Shown one piece after another: positions 8,487-15,577 of a stretch of DNA of 40,466 nt. Source of the DNA: Prevotella sp. CAG:1031 (GTDB taxonomy: Bacteria; Bacteroidota; Bacteroidia; Bacteroidales; Muribaculaceae); contig HF985602.1 of NCBI GenBank assembly GCA_000431215.1, positions 63,526 to 103,991 of the forward strand, written 5' to 3'. The translations under genes were made by a program, and so were the position numbers. Under the pieces are notes generated by a model, which saw nothing but the letters and a program-made list of their open reading frames with translations, was not told the origin of the DNA and ran no database searches. Position 1 is the stretch's first letter. Each line of letters starts with the position of its first letter.

Positions 8487-9761
8487 TCAGTCGTAACGGA
8501 TAGACCGCGCCGGCGAAATAGTGGCGACGATATGGCTCGGAAGCAGCAACACGAGCGCCGCCATCACTATGACACCGGCGTTCAGTGCGAGAACGTCGAG
8601 CCAACCGATAGAAACGGGCACGTAGTTGAGATAATAAGTATCGGCGTCGAGCGGCAGAATATGAGTGAACGCCTGAAGAGCTATCAGCCCGAGGCTGACC
8701 AGATTGCCGATTACGAGGCCGCGTACGACGAGCCGTTCGGCAACGATGATAAACGTGCGGCGCACCAGTGAGTTCGAGACTCCGAGAGCCTTGAGAATTC
8801 CGATCATGTTGACGCGCTCAAGAATGATTATGAACAGGCTCGATATGAGAGTGAAAGCCGACACCGCAGCCATGAGAGCAAGGATGACAGCCACATTGGT
8901 GTCGAGCAGTTCAAGCCAGTTGAAATAGACAGCACCACGGCGGTGGGCGTTGTCGACGCGATAAAGTTCGGGAAGACGCCGGTCGTAATAAGCGGTCAGC
9001 AGGGCGTCCTGAAGCCGCTTCGCCGACGGCTCTATGAGAGCGTCGGAAGGAAGTCCGTTGATGTCGATGCGCGTTCCGGCGTCGGCTCCGAGGCGGTCAA
9101 GACGCGCTATCATCGCCGGAGAAGCATAAACCACAGAGGCGTCGTAATCGGTCAGATGGGTGTCGTAGACTCCGGCCACAGTGAACCGGCGCGCCTTTAT
9201 GCCGCCGTTGCTGAAAAAATAAGCCCCTATCTTCTCTCCCGGGCCGGAGAGTCCGAGCGTACGCATCATCGAGGCCGACAGGATTATGTCGTTCTCGCTG
9301 TTCCCGGCGCTGTAGTCGGGCATCTTTCCGTCCACAATATGAGAAGCCACGAACATCGAGTCGGAAGGGGTGGAGAAGACGACCCCGGCAAAGTCGGTAT
9401 CGGTTTTCAGCACACCCGGACGACTCGCGGCAATGGCTGCGCGCGCTCCCGGAAGCGTTTCGGCAATAATGGCCTTAAGTTCGGGAGTGAGACGCACCGA
9501 CGTGGCATCGGTAACCACATCGGTCTCGCCGCCGAACTCGTCGGCATTCTCCGACGCTATATCTACGGTCAGCTGGCTCTCGAAGCCCGTGACCTTTGCG
9601 CGAATCTCTTTTTTAAAGCCCTGCATGACAGCTACAGAAATCATCATCACCGTCAGAGCCAACGCAATGCCGGCTACGGCGATCACAACTCCCGGGCCGC
9701 TGCCGCGACGGCGGCTTCCGCGGAGGTCGATACGGCGTGCTATCAGGAGGGCCACATTCAT
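8487..9761 (-). CDS. ABC transporter permease, FtsX/LolC/LolE family
   Basis: A 424-residue inner membrane protein with one N-terminal membrane helix (about residues 24-46), a large extracytoplasmic domain (about 50-275, MacB-like periplasmic core) and three C-terminal helices in an FtsX domain (about 287-308, 335-360 and 390-412). The segment RVNMIGILKALGVSNSLVRR matches the coupling region of LolC/LolE. In proteobacteria these proteins release lipoproteins from the inner membrane for outer membrane transport. The Bacteroidota homologue is often annotated the same way, but I see no LolD-like ATPase gene next to it. Its ATG overlaps the aminotransferase stop as ATGA, so the two are translationally coupled. 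Confidence 0.88.
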   Translation of the reverse strand: MNVALLIARRIDLRGSRRRGSGPGVVIAVAGIALALTVMMISVAVMQGFKKEIRAKVTGFESQLTVDIASENADEFGGETDVVTDATSVRLTPELKAIIAETLPGARAAIAASRPGVLKTDTDFAGVVFSTPSDSMFVASHIVDGKMPDYSAGNSENDIILSASMMRTLGLSGPGEKIGAYFFSNGGIKARRFTVAGVYDTHLTDYDASVVYASPAMIARLDRLGADAGTRIDINGLPSDALIEPSAKRLQDALLTAYYDRRLPELYRVDNAHRRGAVYFNWLELLDTNVAVILALMAAVSAFTLISSLFIIILERVNMIGILKALGVSNSLVRRTFIIVAERLVVRGLVIGNLVSLGLIALQAFTHILPLDADTYYLNYVPVSIGWLDVLALNAGVIVMAALVLLLPSHIVATISPARSIRYD

Positions 9762-10957
9762 ATCGTGCGGCCGGGATAGGCTTTAAGCGCTTCAGCCAGC
9801 ACGCGCAGAGCATGGCCGAGATCGTCGCGGTTGAGGACGTAAGCCATTCTGACCTCGTTCTTTCCCCGTCCGGGGGTAGAATAGAATCCGCTGGCAGGAG
9901 CCATGAATACCGTGGCCCCTTCGAACGAGAACTCTTCGAGACACCAGCGGCAGAAGCGGTCGGCATCGTCGACCGGAAGGCTCACTACCGTGTAGAACGC
10001 TCCCATCGGAATCGGCGAATATACACCGGGAATGCGGTTCAGTCCGTCGATGAGAAACTTACGGCGGTCGACATAATCGTTATACGTCATCAGCATATAC
10101 TCCGGAGTGGCGTCGATCGATGCCTCGGCTACGATCTGGCCCAAAAGAGGCGGACTCAGACGCGCCTGACAGAATTTCATCACAGCCTTGCGCACCTCGG
10201 GGTTCTTGGTTATCAGGGCTCCGATACGGATTCCGCACTCACTGTAGCGTTTCGAAACCGAGTCGATCAATACGACCTGATCCTCGATACCGGGCAGATG
10301 GAACGCCGATATATAAGGAGCACCGGTATAGCAGAACTCGCGGTAGACCTCGTCGGAGAAGAGGAAGAGATCGTGGCGTTTGACAATATCACGCAGAGCG
10401 TCCATCTCGCGCTGAGTGTAAAGATACCCTGTCGGGTTGTTGGGATTGCAGATGAGGATTCCTTTCGTGCGCGGCGTTATCAGTTTCTCGAATTCTTCGA
10501 CCGACGGGAGGGCGAAGCCGGTTTCGATGCTCGACGGCACGGTGACAATCCGGGCGCCGGCCGAAATGGCGAAAGCCATATAATTGGCGTAGGAAGGTTC
10601 GGGCACGATTATCTCGTCGCCCGGATCGAGACAAGCCATGAAAGCGAACAGAACAGCCTCCGAGCCGCCGCTCGTTATGATGATGTCGTCGGCTGTGACA
10701 TCAATATTGAAACGGTGGTAATATTCGGCAAGCTTGCGGCGCAACGACGGCAGACCGTCCGACGGGCTGTATTCGAAAAGCTTGAAATCAATGTTTTTCA
10801 GAGCTTCGAATGCCTGAGGCGGAGACGGCAGATCGGGCTGGCCTATATTAAGATGGTAGACTTTGATTCCGCGGGCCTTTGCCGCGTTGCTCAGAGGAAC
10901 GAGCTTGCGTATCGGAGAAGCGGGCATCTCGCGACCGCGGCGGGAAGTTGTAGGCAT
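9758..10957 (-). CDS. PLP-dependent aminotransferase, class I/II fold
   Basis: A 399-residue pyridoxal-phosphate enzyme of fold type I. Visible residues are the NPNNPTG motif at 171-177, Asp202 in SDEVYREF, the Schiff-base lysine at about Lys236 in SVSKRYSECGIRIG and a C-terminal Arg in NEVRMAY that would bind the substrate carboxylate. The family includes aspartate and aromatic aminotransferases, and the exact substrate cannot be read here. The N-terminus MPTTSRRGREMPASPIRKL resembles that of other Bacteroidales members, so I keep the first ATG. It is the first gene of the minus-strand run and is divergent from the alcohol dehydrogenase gene, with tightly overlapping promoters at 10983-11011. 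Confidence 0.88.
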   Translation of the reverse strand: MPTTSRRGREMPASPIRKLVPLSNAAKARGIKVYHLNIGQPDLPSPPQAFEALKNIDFKLFEYSPSDGLPSLRRKLAEYYHRFNIDVTADDIIITSGGSEAVLFAFMACLDPGDEIIVPEPSYANYMAFAISAGARIVTVPSSIETGFALPSVEEFEKLITPRTKGILICNPNNPTGYLYTQREMDALRDIVKRHDLFLFSDEVYREFCYTGAPYISAFHLPGIEDQVVLIDSVSKRYSECGIRIGALITKNPEVRKAVMKFCQARLSPPLLGQIVAEASIDATPEYMLMTYNDYVDRRKFLIDGLNRIPGVYSPIPMGAFYTVVSLPVDDADRFCRWCLEEFSFEGATVFMAPASGFYSTPGRGKNEVRMAYVLNRDDLGHALRVLAEALKAYPGRTI

Positions 10958-10982
10958 AGTGGCTTTTTCGTTTTACAGGCTG

Positions 10983-11011
10983 CAAAGGTAGAAATTTTTT
11001 CGCTATATTTG
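10983..11011. promoter_or_regulatory. Interlocked divergent promoters (aminotransferase / alcohol dehydrogenase)
   Basis: On the - strand TACCTTTG occupies 10990-10983, upstream of the aminotransferase. On the + strand TATATTTG occupies 11004-11011, upstream of the dehydrogenase. Only 13 bases separate the two -7 elements, so each promoter's -33 region falls on the other's -7 element. Neither has a clear TTTG at standard spacing. Two polymerases could hardly bind at once. Confidence 0.6.
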
Positions 11012-11028
11012 GGGCAAAATTAATAACC

Positions 11029-12195
11029 ATGGAAGATTTCACATTCTGGACACCGACGCGCTACGTCTTCAGTCGCGACGCCGAGACTCGCACCGGCGAA
11101 ATGAGCGCCCGTTTTCTGGGCAAGAAAGTAATGATAGTATATGGCCGCGGTTCAGCCGTGAGGTCGGGTCTTCTCGACCGCGTCAAGGCATCGCTCGACG
11201 CCGCCGGCGTGGCCCATATCGACCTCGGGGGCATTGTTCCCAACCCCATTGCCGCCGACGTTTACCGCGGCATAGAACTTTGCCGCGAAAACGATGTCGA
11301 CGGTATCCTCGCCGTAGGCGGAGGCTCGTCGATCGACACAGCCAAGGCAATCGCTGCGGGAGTGCCCTACGAAGGTGATTTCTGGGACTTCTGGATCGGA
11401 ACAGCCACAAACACCGAGGCTCTCCCCGTAGGAGTAGTTCTGACAATCCCGGCAGCCGGAAGTGAAGGAAGCGGCAACTCAGTGATAACCAAAGACGGCC
11501 GCAAGATCTCGCTGCGCGCACCCGAGACTCTTCGCCCGCAGTTCGCGCTGATGAATCCCGAACTGACATTCACACTGCCCCCCTACCAGACAGCAGCCGG
11601 CGTCGTCGACATGATGGCCCACATCATGGAGCGCTATTTCACGCCGACCGAGGGGGTAGAGACCACCGACCGCGTCGCCGAAGGACTTCTGATGGCAATA
11701 ATGACCGAAGCTCCGAAAGTTATCGCAGATCCGCGCGACTACGACGCCCGCGCCAACATAATGTGGAGCGGGACACTGGCCCACAACGGCGTGTGCGGCA
11801 CCGGCCGCGTCGAAGACTGGATGAGCCACGGCCTCGAGCACGAACTCAGTGCGCTCTACGACGTGACTCACGGAGCGGGTCTTGCCGTAGTGTTTCCCGC
11901 CTGGATGACATGGGTCGAACGCGAGAAGCCTGAGAAAGTCGCCCAGTTCGCCCACCGGGTTATGGGTGTAGAGCCTACCGGCGATCTCCACGCCGACGCT
12001 ATCGAGGGAATCAAACGGTTGAAAACCTTCTACAAGTCGATCGGCATGCCTGTGACACTCGCCGAACTCGGCATCGGAAATCCCGATTTCGACGCCCTCG
12101 TGGCCGGATTCCACCGCAACAAAGGCGCACATCCCGGCGGCTACGTCAAGCTTTCGCCCGACGCAACCGCCGCCATATACCACCTTATGCTGTAA
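11029..12195 (+). CDS. Iron-containing alcohol dehydrogenase (YqhD/BdhA-like)
   Basis: A 388-residue group III alcohol dehydrogenase. The nucleotide-binding segment GGGSSIDTAK is at 97-106. Metal ligands expected for the family are present: Asp194 and His198 in DMMAH, His267 in MSHGLEHEL and His281 in THGAGLAV. The sequence most resembles the YqhD/butanol dehydrogenase branch, which usually reduces aldehydes with NADPH or NADH, but the physiological substrate cannot be told from sequence. It is transcribed alone from a promoter interlocked with that of the aminotransferase gene. The hairpin at 12196-12217 follows the stop. Confidence 0.92.
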   Translation: MEDFTFWTPTRYVFSRDAETRTGEMSARFLGKKVMIVYGRGSAVRSGLLDRVKASLDAAGVAHIDLGGIVPNPIAADVYRGIELCRENDVDGILAVGGGSSIDTAKAIAAGVPYEGDFWDFWIGTATNTEALPVGVVLTIPAAGSEGSGNSVITKDGRKISLRAPETLRPQFALMNPELTFTLPPYQTAAGVVDMMAHIMERYFTPTEGVETTDRVAEGLLMAIMTEAPKVIADPRDYDARANIMWSGTLAHNGVCGTGRVEDWMSHGLEHELSALYDVTHGAGLAVVFPAWMTWVEREKPEKVAQFAHRVMGVEPTGDLHADAIEGIKRLKTFYKSIGMPVTLAELGIGNPDFDALVAGFHRNKGAHPGGYVKLSPDATAAIYHLML

Positions 12196-12217
12196 CGCCG
12201 GTGTCAGAAAACCGGCG
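12196..12217. terminator. Short hairpin after the alcohol dehydrogenase gene
   Basis: CGCCGG at 12196-12201 pairs with CCGGCG at 12212-12217 around a 10-base loop, immediately after the dehydrogenase stop. No T-tract follows on either strand. It also contains the stop codon of the small ORF on the opposite strand, so terminator function is uncertain. Confidence 0.35.
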
Positions 12218-12359
12218 GAATGAAAGCAGCCACGTCGGTATCGCCCAACAAGTCGGCAAATGTCAGCCATAGCAGAAGTAAAATAACAAGCACTGCAACG
12301 CCTATGGCAAGCCATAGCTTTCCGCTTGAAAGGCGACGTCGCGAATTATCTTTTTTCAT
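12204..12359 (-). CDS. Small single-pass membrane protein, 51 residues, unknown function
   Basis: An ORF of 51 codons on the - strand, running from the ATG at 12359 to the TGA at 12206-12204. The protein begins with a basic segment (MKKDNSRRRLSSGK), continues with a strong hydrophobic helix (about residues 15-34, LWLAIGVAVLVILLLLWLTF) and ends with a short acidic-to-hydrophobic tail (ADLLGDTDVAAFIPPVF). This positive-inside layout is what a real small membrane protein looks like and is unlikely from chance in a GC-rich noncoding strand. It fills most of the gap between the dehydrogenase and mltG, which otherwise holds only the mltG promoter. I do not recognise a family. No promoter was identified. 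Confidence 0.6.
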   Translation of the reverse strand: MKKDNSRRRLSSGKLWLAIGVAVLVILLLLWLTFADLLGDTDVAAFIPPVF

Positions 12360-12459
12360 CGTCGGAAACTTTAGTTGATCTTTCGTGAGTATCTACAGAT
12401 AGAACAATAGCCGTTGGCTTTTGGTTCTGGTCATCGGTGTGTGACAGGTTAACCAAAGA

Positions 12460-12491
12460 TTTGAGTTTTTGGCCGATATTTCTTATTTTTG
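12460..12491 (+). promoter_or_regulatory. Promoter of the mltG operon
   Basis: TTTG at 12460-12463 and TATTTTTG at 12484-12491 are separated by 20 bases, a full match to the Bacteroidota consensus. The mltG ATG is at 12499, 7 bases past the -7 element, so the mRNA is leaderless or nearly so. Confidence 0.75.
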
Positions 12492-12498
12492 CGGCTCA

Positions 12499-13560
12499 AT
12501 GACAACTAAAACAACGACAAAGAAAAAGCGGCAGCCGAAGAAAGGAGACTCGTTCTTCCGCCGGAATCAGCTCGCTTTGATTATCGCGGGCAGCATTATC
12601 GGAATGCTGCTCGGAGCCGCCAGTGCGATCGTTTTCGGGCGCACGCCGCAGACCGTCAGACTGACATTCACCGGCCGCGAAACCACAGAAGCCGTAGGCG
12701 ACACCCTCAGAAGCCGTCTCGGCTCGCGTCAGGGCGCGCGAGTATACGTTATCTGGCGCGCGCTCGGAGGGAGCGGCGGAGAACTGCGCGGAAGCTATCT
12801 GGCTGAAAAAGGTATGACAGCCGCCCGGTTCGGATACCGGATGGCGCGCGGTCACGAGAGTCCCGTCAGGCTGACGTTCAACAATGTGCGCACGCTCGAC
12901 GAACTCGCCCGGCGTGTAACGGCCAATCTCGCCGTCAGTCCCGAAGCGTTTCTCGCCGCCACCGACAGCCTGCTGAGCGCCAAGGGATTCAAGAAAGCCG
13001 AATATCCGGCGGCGTTTCTCTGCGACACCTACGAAGTCTACGCCACCACCTCGGCTGAGAAGCTCGTAAGACGCCTTGTGAAGGCCCGCGACACCTTCTG
13101 GAACCCCGACCGCATTGCCAAAGCGCGCGAACTCGGGCTCGACCCCGTAGGCGTCACAACCATAGCCTCTATCGTGGCCGAAGAGACCTCTAAAGCCGAC
13201 GAACGGCCTAAAGTGGCCCGTCTCTACCTCAACCGCCTCTCCCGAGGCATGAAGCTTCAGGCCGACCCGACGGTTAAATTCGCAATCGGCGACTTCTCGC
13301 TCCGACGCATAGGCGGGAGCATGCTGAACATAGATTCCCCATATAACACGTATCGCGTCAAAGGTCTTCCTCCGGGGCCGATCCGGATTGTAGACCCTCA
13401 GCTCATCGACGACGTGTTGAACGCTCCGGCCCACAATTATATTTATATGTGTGCACGCGAAGACTTTTCGGGCTACCACAACTTCTCGACCGATTATGCG
13501 ACCCACCAGGCTAATGCCAAACGCTATCAGGCCGAACTCGACCGCCGAAAGATTCATTAA
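12499..13560 (+). CDS. mltG: Endolytic peptidoglycan transglycosylase MltG
   Basis: A 353-residue YceG/MltG family protein that cuts nascent glycan strands in the periplasm and is thought to set their length. A basic cytoplasmic tail (residues 1-22, very Lys-rich) is followed by one membrane helix (about 24-46), and the rest is periplasmic. The catalytic region is clear: TTIASIVAEETSKADE with the likely catalytic Glu228, then LYLNRLSRGMKLQADPTV and the MLNIDSPYNTYRVKGLPPGPI motif. I start at the ATG at 12499, since an ATG ten codons upstream would lie inside the promoter. It leads an operon with a DUF2007 gene 12 bases downstream, an AraC regulator and a TPR protein. Confidence 0.93.
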   Translation: MTTKTTTKKKRQPKKGDSFFRRNQLALIIAGSIIGMLLGAASAIVFGRTPQTVRLTFTGRETTEAVGDTLRSRLGSRQGARVYVIWRALGGSGGELRGSYLAEKGMTAARFGYRMARGHESPVRLTFNNVRTLDELARRVTANLAVSPEAFLAATDSLLSAKGFKKAEYPAAFLCDTYEVYATTSAEKLVRRLVKARDTFWNPDRIAKARELGLDPVGVTTIASIVAEETSKADERPKVARLYLNRLSRGMKLQADPTVKFAIGDFSLRRIGGSMLNIDSPYNTYRVKGLPPGPIRIVDPQLIDDVLNAPAHNYIYMCAREDFSGYHNFSTDYATHQANAKRYQAELDRRKIH

Positions 13561-13572
13561 TCAGAACCGAAA

Positions 13573-13809
13573 ATGAAGTCATCTGACAAACAGACGGCAA
13601 TCGCCGCCACTTTCGCCAATGCGGCCGACGCCCACATCGCCGCCGGAATGCTGGCCGACCACGGCATCAAATGCCTGTTGGACAACCGAACGACAAACGC
13701 CATCTTTCCTATGGGCGACACCAACCCGAACTTCGGGGTCGACATAATTGTAACCGCCTCCAATCTCGCCGAGGCCCGCAAACTTCTACGCGAACATGAC
13801 GACATCTGA
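13573..13809 (+). CDS. DUF2007 family small protein
   Basis: A 78-residue cytoplasmic protein. The pattern VAATFANAADAHIAAGMLADHGI followed by FGVDIIVTASNLAEARKLL (written here in part) resembles DUF2007, a ferredoxin-like fold called 'putative signal transducing protein' and related in shape to PII-like and MTH889-like folds. No function is established. The gene follows mltG by 12 bases and its 3' end overlaps the start of the AraC gene by 14 bases, so it is surely in the same transcript. Confidence 0.75.
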   Translation: MKSSDKQTAIAATFANAADAHIAAGMLADHGIKCLLDNRTTNAIFPMGDTNPNFGVDIIVTASNLAEARKLLREHDDI

Positions 13810-14677
13810 CCCCACACGCCAACGACAGCGACAGGTTACATCGGTGAGCGACAGCGGCATCGCCGTGTTCAACTCTCTGGAACGTTTCCGCCTTTTCGAC
13901 GACACCGTCAGTCTCGACAAGACCCTGATGGTTGTCACTATAAACGGCGGAATCGAAGCGACCGTAGACCTGACACACAGGCGTATGGGGCCCGGACAAG
14001 TCATGGTGCTCAGAGGGGCTCATGTCATAAAAGGGATTGTCCAGAGCCCTGATTTCGAAGGTTTTTTTATCATCGTAGAGAACAACCGCATCGACGATAT
14101 GTTGCCGATGTACCCCTATATGGCCTCGTGTATCCTCTACTTCAAAGACCGGCCCATAATCACAGCCGAGCCCGACGAAATAGAATCGCTGAAGATAATC
14201 TATTCGCTCTTCACCCGCTCGACCGGCTCGCGGCTCCCTTATCACCGCATGATGGTCAATTCGCTGTGTGAGGTCCTTTTCTACGAGACTCTCGGCCTAT
14301 ACACCTCGCGTATGAACCGCACCAACAAGCAGCCCTCGCGCCGCGAAGAGCTGTTGTCGAAATTCATCTCGCTCGTAGAGAAGAACTTCATGAAGGAACG
14401 GACAGTGCTTTTCTATGCGAAAAAAATGTGTCTGTCGCCCAAACATCTTTCGACTGTCATTAAAGAAGTCAGCGGCCGCCCGGCCGGCGACTGGATTGAC
14501 TCTCAGGTCATACTTAAAGCCAAAATGCTGCTGCGCAACACAGGAATGTCGGTTCAGGAGATCAGCGACACACTGAATTTCACCAACCAATCGTTTTTCG
14601 GTAAATATTTCAAGCAGAAAACCGGCATGTCGCCGCGCGCTTTCCGCTCTAATCCCGACGCCGAGCCCCAACAATGA
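13796..14677 (+). CDS. AraC-family transcriptional regulator
   Basis: A 293-residue protein. The N-terminal half (about residues 15-150) looks like the cupin-type sensing domain of AraC regulators (RMGPGQVMVLRGAHVIKGI). The C-terminal part (about 190-288) holds the two helix-turn-helix units, with YAKKMCLSPKHLSTVIKEVSG and ISDTLNFTNQSFFGKYFKQKTGMSPRAFR in split form. Bacteroidales have many stand-alone AraC proteins of this type whose ligands are unknown. The ATG at 13796 overlaps the DUF2007 gene by 14 bases, and its stop overlaps the TPR gene start as ATGA. What it regulates cannot be told, though its own operon is the first candidate. Confidence 0.9.
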   Translation: MTTSDPTRQRQRQVTSVSDSGIAVFNSLERFRLFDDTVSLDKTLMVVTINGGIEATVDLTHRRMGPGQVMVLRGAHVIKGIVQSPDFEGFFIIVENNRIDDMLPMYPYMASCILYFKDRPIITAEPDEIESLKIIYSLFTRSTGSRLPYHRMMVNSLCEVLFYETLGLYTSRMNRTNKQPSRREELLSKFISLVEKNFMKERTVLFYAKKMCLSPKHLSTVIKEVSGRPAGDWIDSQVILKAKMLLRNTGMSVQEISDTLNFTNQSFFGKYFKQKTGMSPRAFRSNPDAEPQQ

Positions 14678-15510
14678 AACGTCTGTCAATCCTCATAGCC
14701 GCCATAGCGGCCACGATAGCGCTCTTCGCCGAGCCTCCCGCATCGAAAGAGCCGAGCGACGCCTACTATAATCTCGTCGGCGACGCCGACAGCGCCATAG
14801 CCCGCGGACAGTGGGCAAAAGCCGAAGAGGCGCTTCTGAGCGCAATGCGCCTCGAGCCGTCGAATCCGGGCAACATTATGCTGATGAGCAATCTGGGCAT
14901 CGTCCAATACAACAGCGGCCGCGACTCGCTGGCACTTGTCACACTAACGCAGGCCCACGACATAGCCCCGCGCTCTGTAACCATTCTAGGCAACCGCGCC
15001 CGTGTTCTCATGGCTATGGGGCGTTTCGAAGAAGCCCGCGCCGACTATTCGGCCATCGTCGAGGCCGACACCACGATGACCGATGCCCGCTTCCATCGCG
15101 CGTTGCTCGACCTGAAGGCCGGACACACCGCAACAGCCCGCGCCGACATCGACTGGCTCAGACACAACAACCCCGACGACATCAACACCAATCTCGCCGA
15201 GGCAGCTCTCGCTTCGGCTGAAGGCGACTTCGCCGCCTCAGTCATTGCCTATACAAAGGTTCTTAATGTTGACAAACAGCCCGAATACTATGCCGAGCGC
15301 GCGTTAGGCTACCTTATGACCGACCGACCCGGCGATGCCGCCGAAGATATCGCCGCCGGACTCGAGCTCGATCCTACCGACGCACAGCTCTACCTATACC
15401 GCGCGATGCTGAACCGCGCCCGTTTCCGCCCCGAAGATGCGCGGGCCGACGCTCGCGAAGCGCTGCGCCTCGGCGCCGATCCGCGCGAAGTCGAGCCGCT
15501 GCTTCGTTAA
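14674..15510 (+). CDS. Secreted tetratricopeptide-repeat protein
   Basis: A 278-residue protein with an N-terminal signal peptide (MKRLSILIAAIAATIALFAE) and no membrane helix after it. The rest is made of about seven TPR-like helical hairpins, for example AEEALLSAMRLEPSNPGNI, ALVTLTQAHDIAPRSVTIL, AEDIAAGLELDPTDAQLYL and YRAMLNRARFRPEDARADA. TPR proteins scaffold protein complexes, and a periplasmic place next to MltG would fit a role at the cell wall, but that is only inferred from position. It overlaps the AraC gene by four bases and ends the mltG operon. Confidence 0.8.
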   Translation: MKRLSILIAAIAATIALFAEPPASKEPSDAYYNLVGDADSAIARGQWAKAEEALLSAMRLEPSNPGNIMLMSNLGIVQYNSGRDSLALVTLTQAHDIAPRSVTILGNRARVLMAMGRFEEARADYSAIVEADTTMTDARFHRALLDLKAGHTATARADIDWLRHNNPDDINTNLAEAALASAEGDFAASVIAYTKVLNVDKQPEYYAERALGYLMTDRPGDAAEDIAAGLELDPTDAQLYLYRAMLNRARFRPEDARADAREALRLGADPREVEPLLR

Positions 15511-15540
15511 TATCGGGTTATCAGAACGTTATACCGGCTG

Positions 15541-15572
15541 TTTCCGTATCTCAGTTTTTTCCACTACCTTTG
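15541..15572 (+). promoter_or_regulatory. Promoter of the polytopic membrane protein gene
   Basis: TTTC at 15541-15544 and TACCTTTG at 15565-15572 are 20 bases apart, one mismatch from consensus in the -33 element. The start codon follows 5 bases after the -7 element, so the message is close to leaderless. Confidence 0.6.
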
Positions 15573-15577
15573 CGAAG

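Noticed and set aside
9737..11023. Long open frame of 428 codons on the + strand opposite the aminotransferase
   Set aside because: It is a shadow of the GC-rich aminotransferase gene. The protein has no domain signature, whereas the minus-strand protein has all PLP-enzyme motifs.
12496..13557. Open frame of 353 codons on the - strand opposite mltG
   Set aside because: It mirrors mltG exactly in length, its translation lacks known motifs, and mltG has its catalytic motifs and promoter.
15437..15577. N-terminal extension of the polytopic membrane protein
   Set aside because: It overlaps the TPR gene in another frame and covers the promoter. The ATG right after the -7 element begins a basic, plausible N-terminus.
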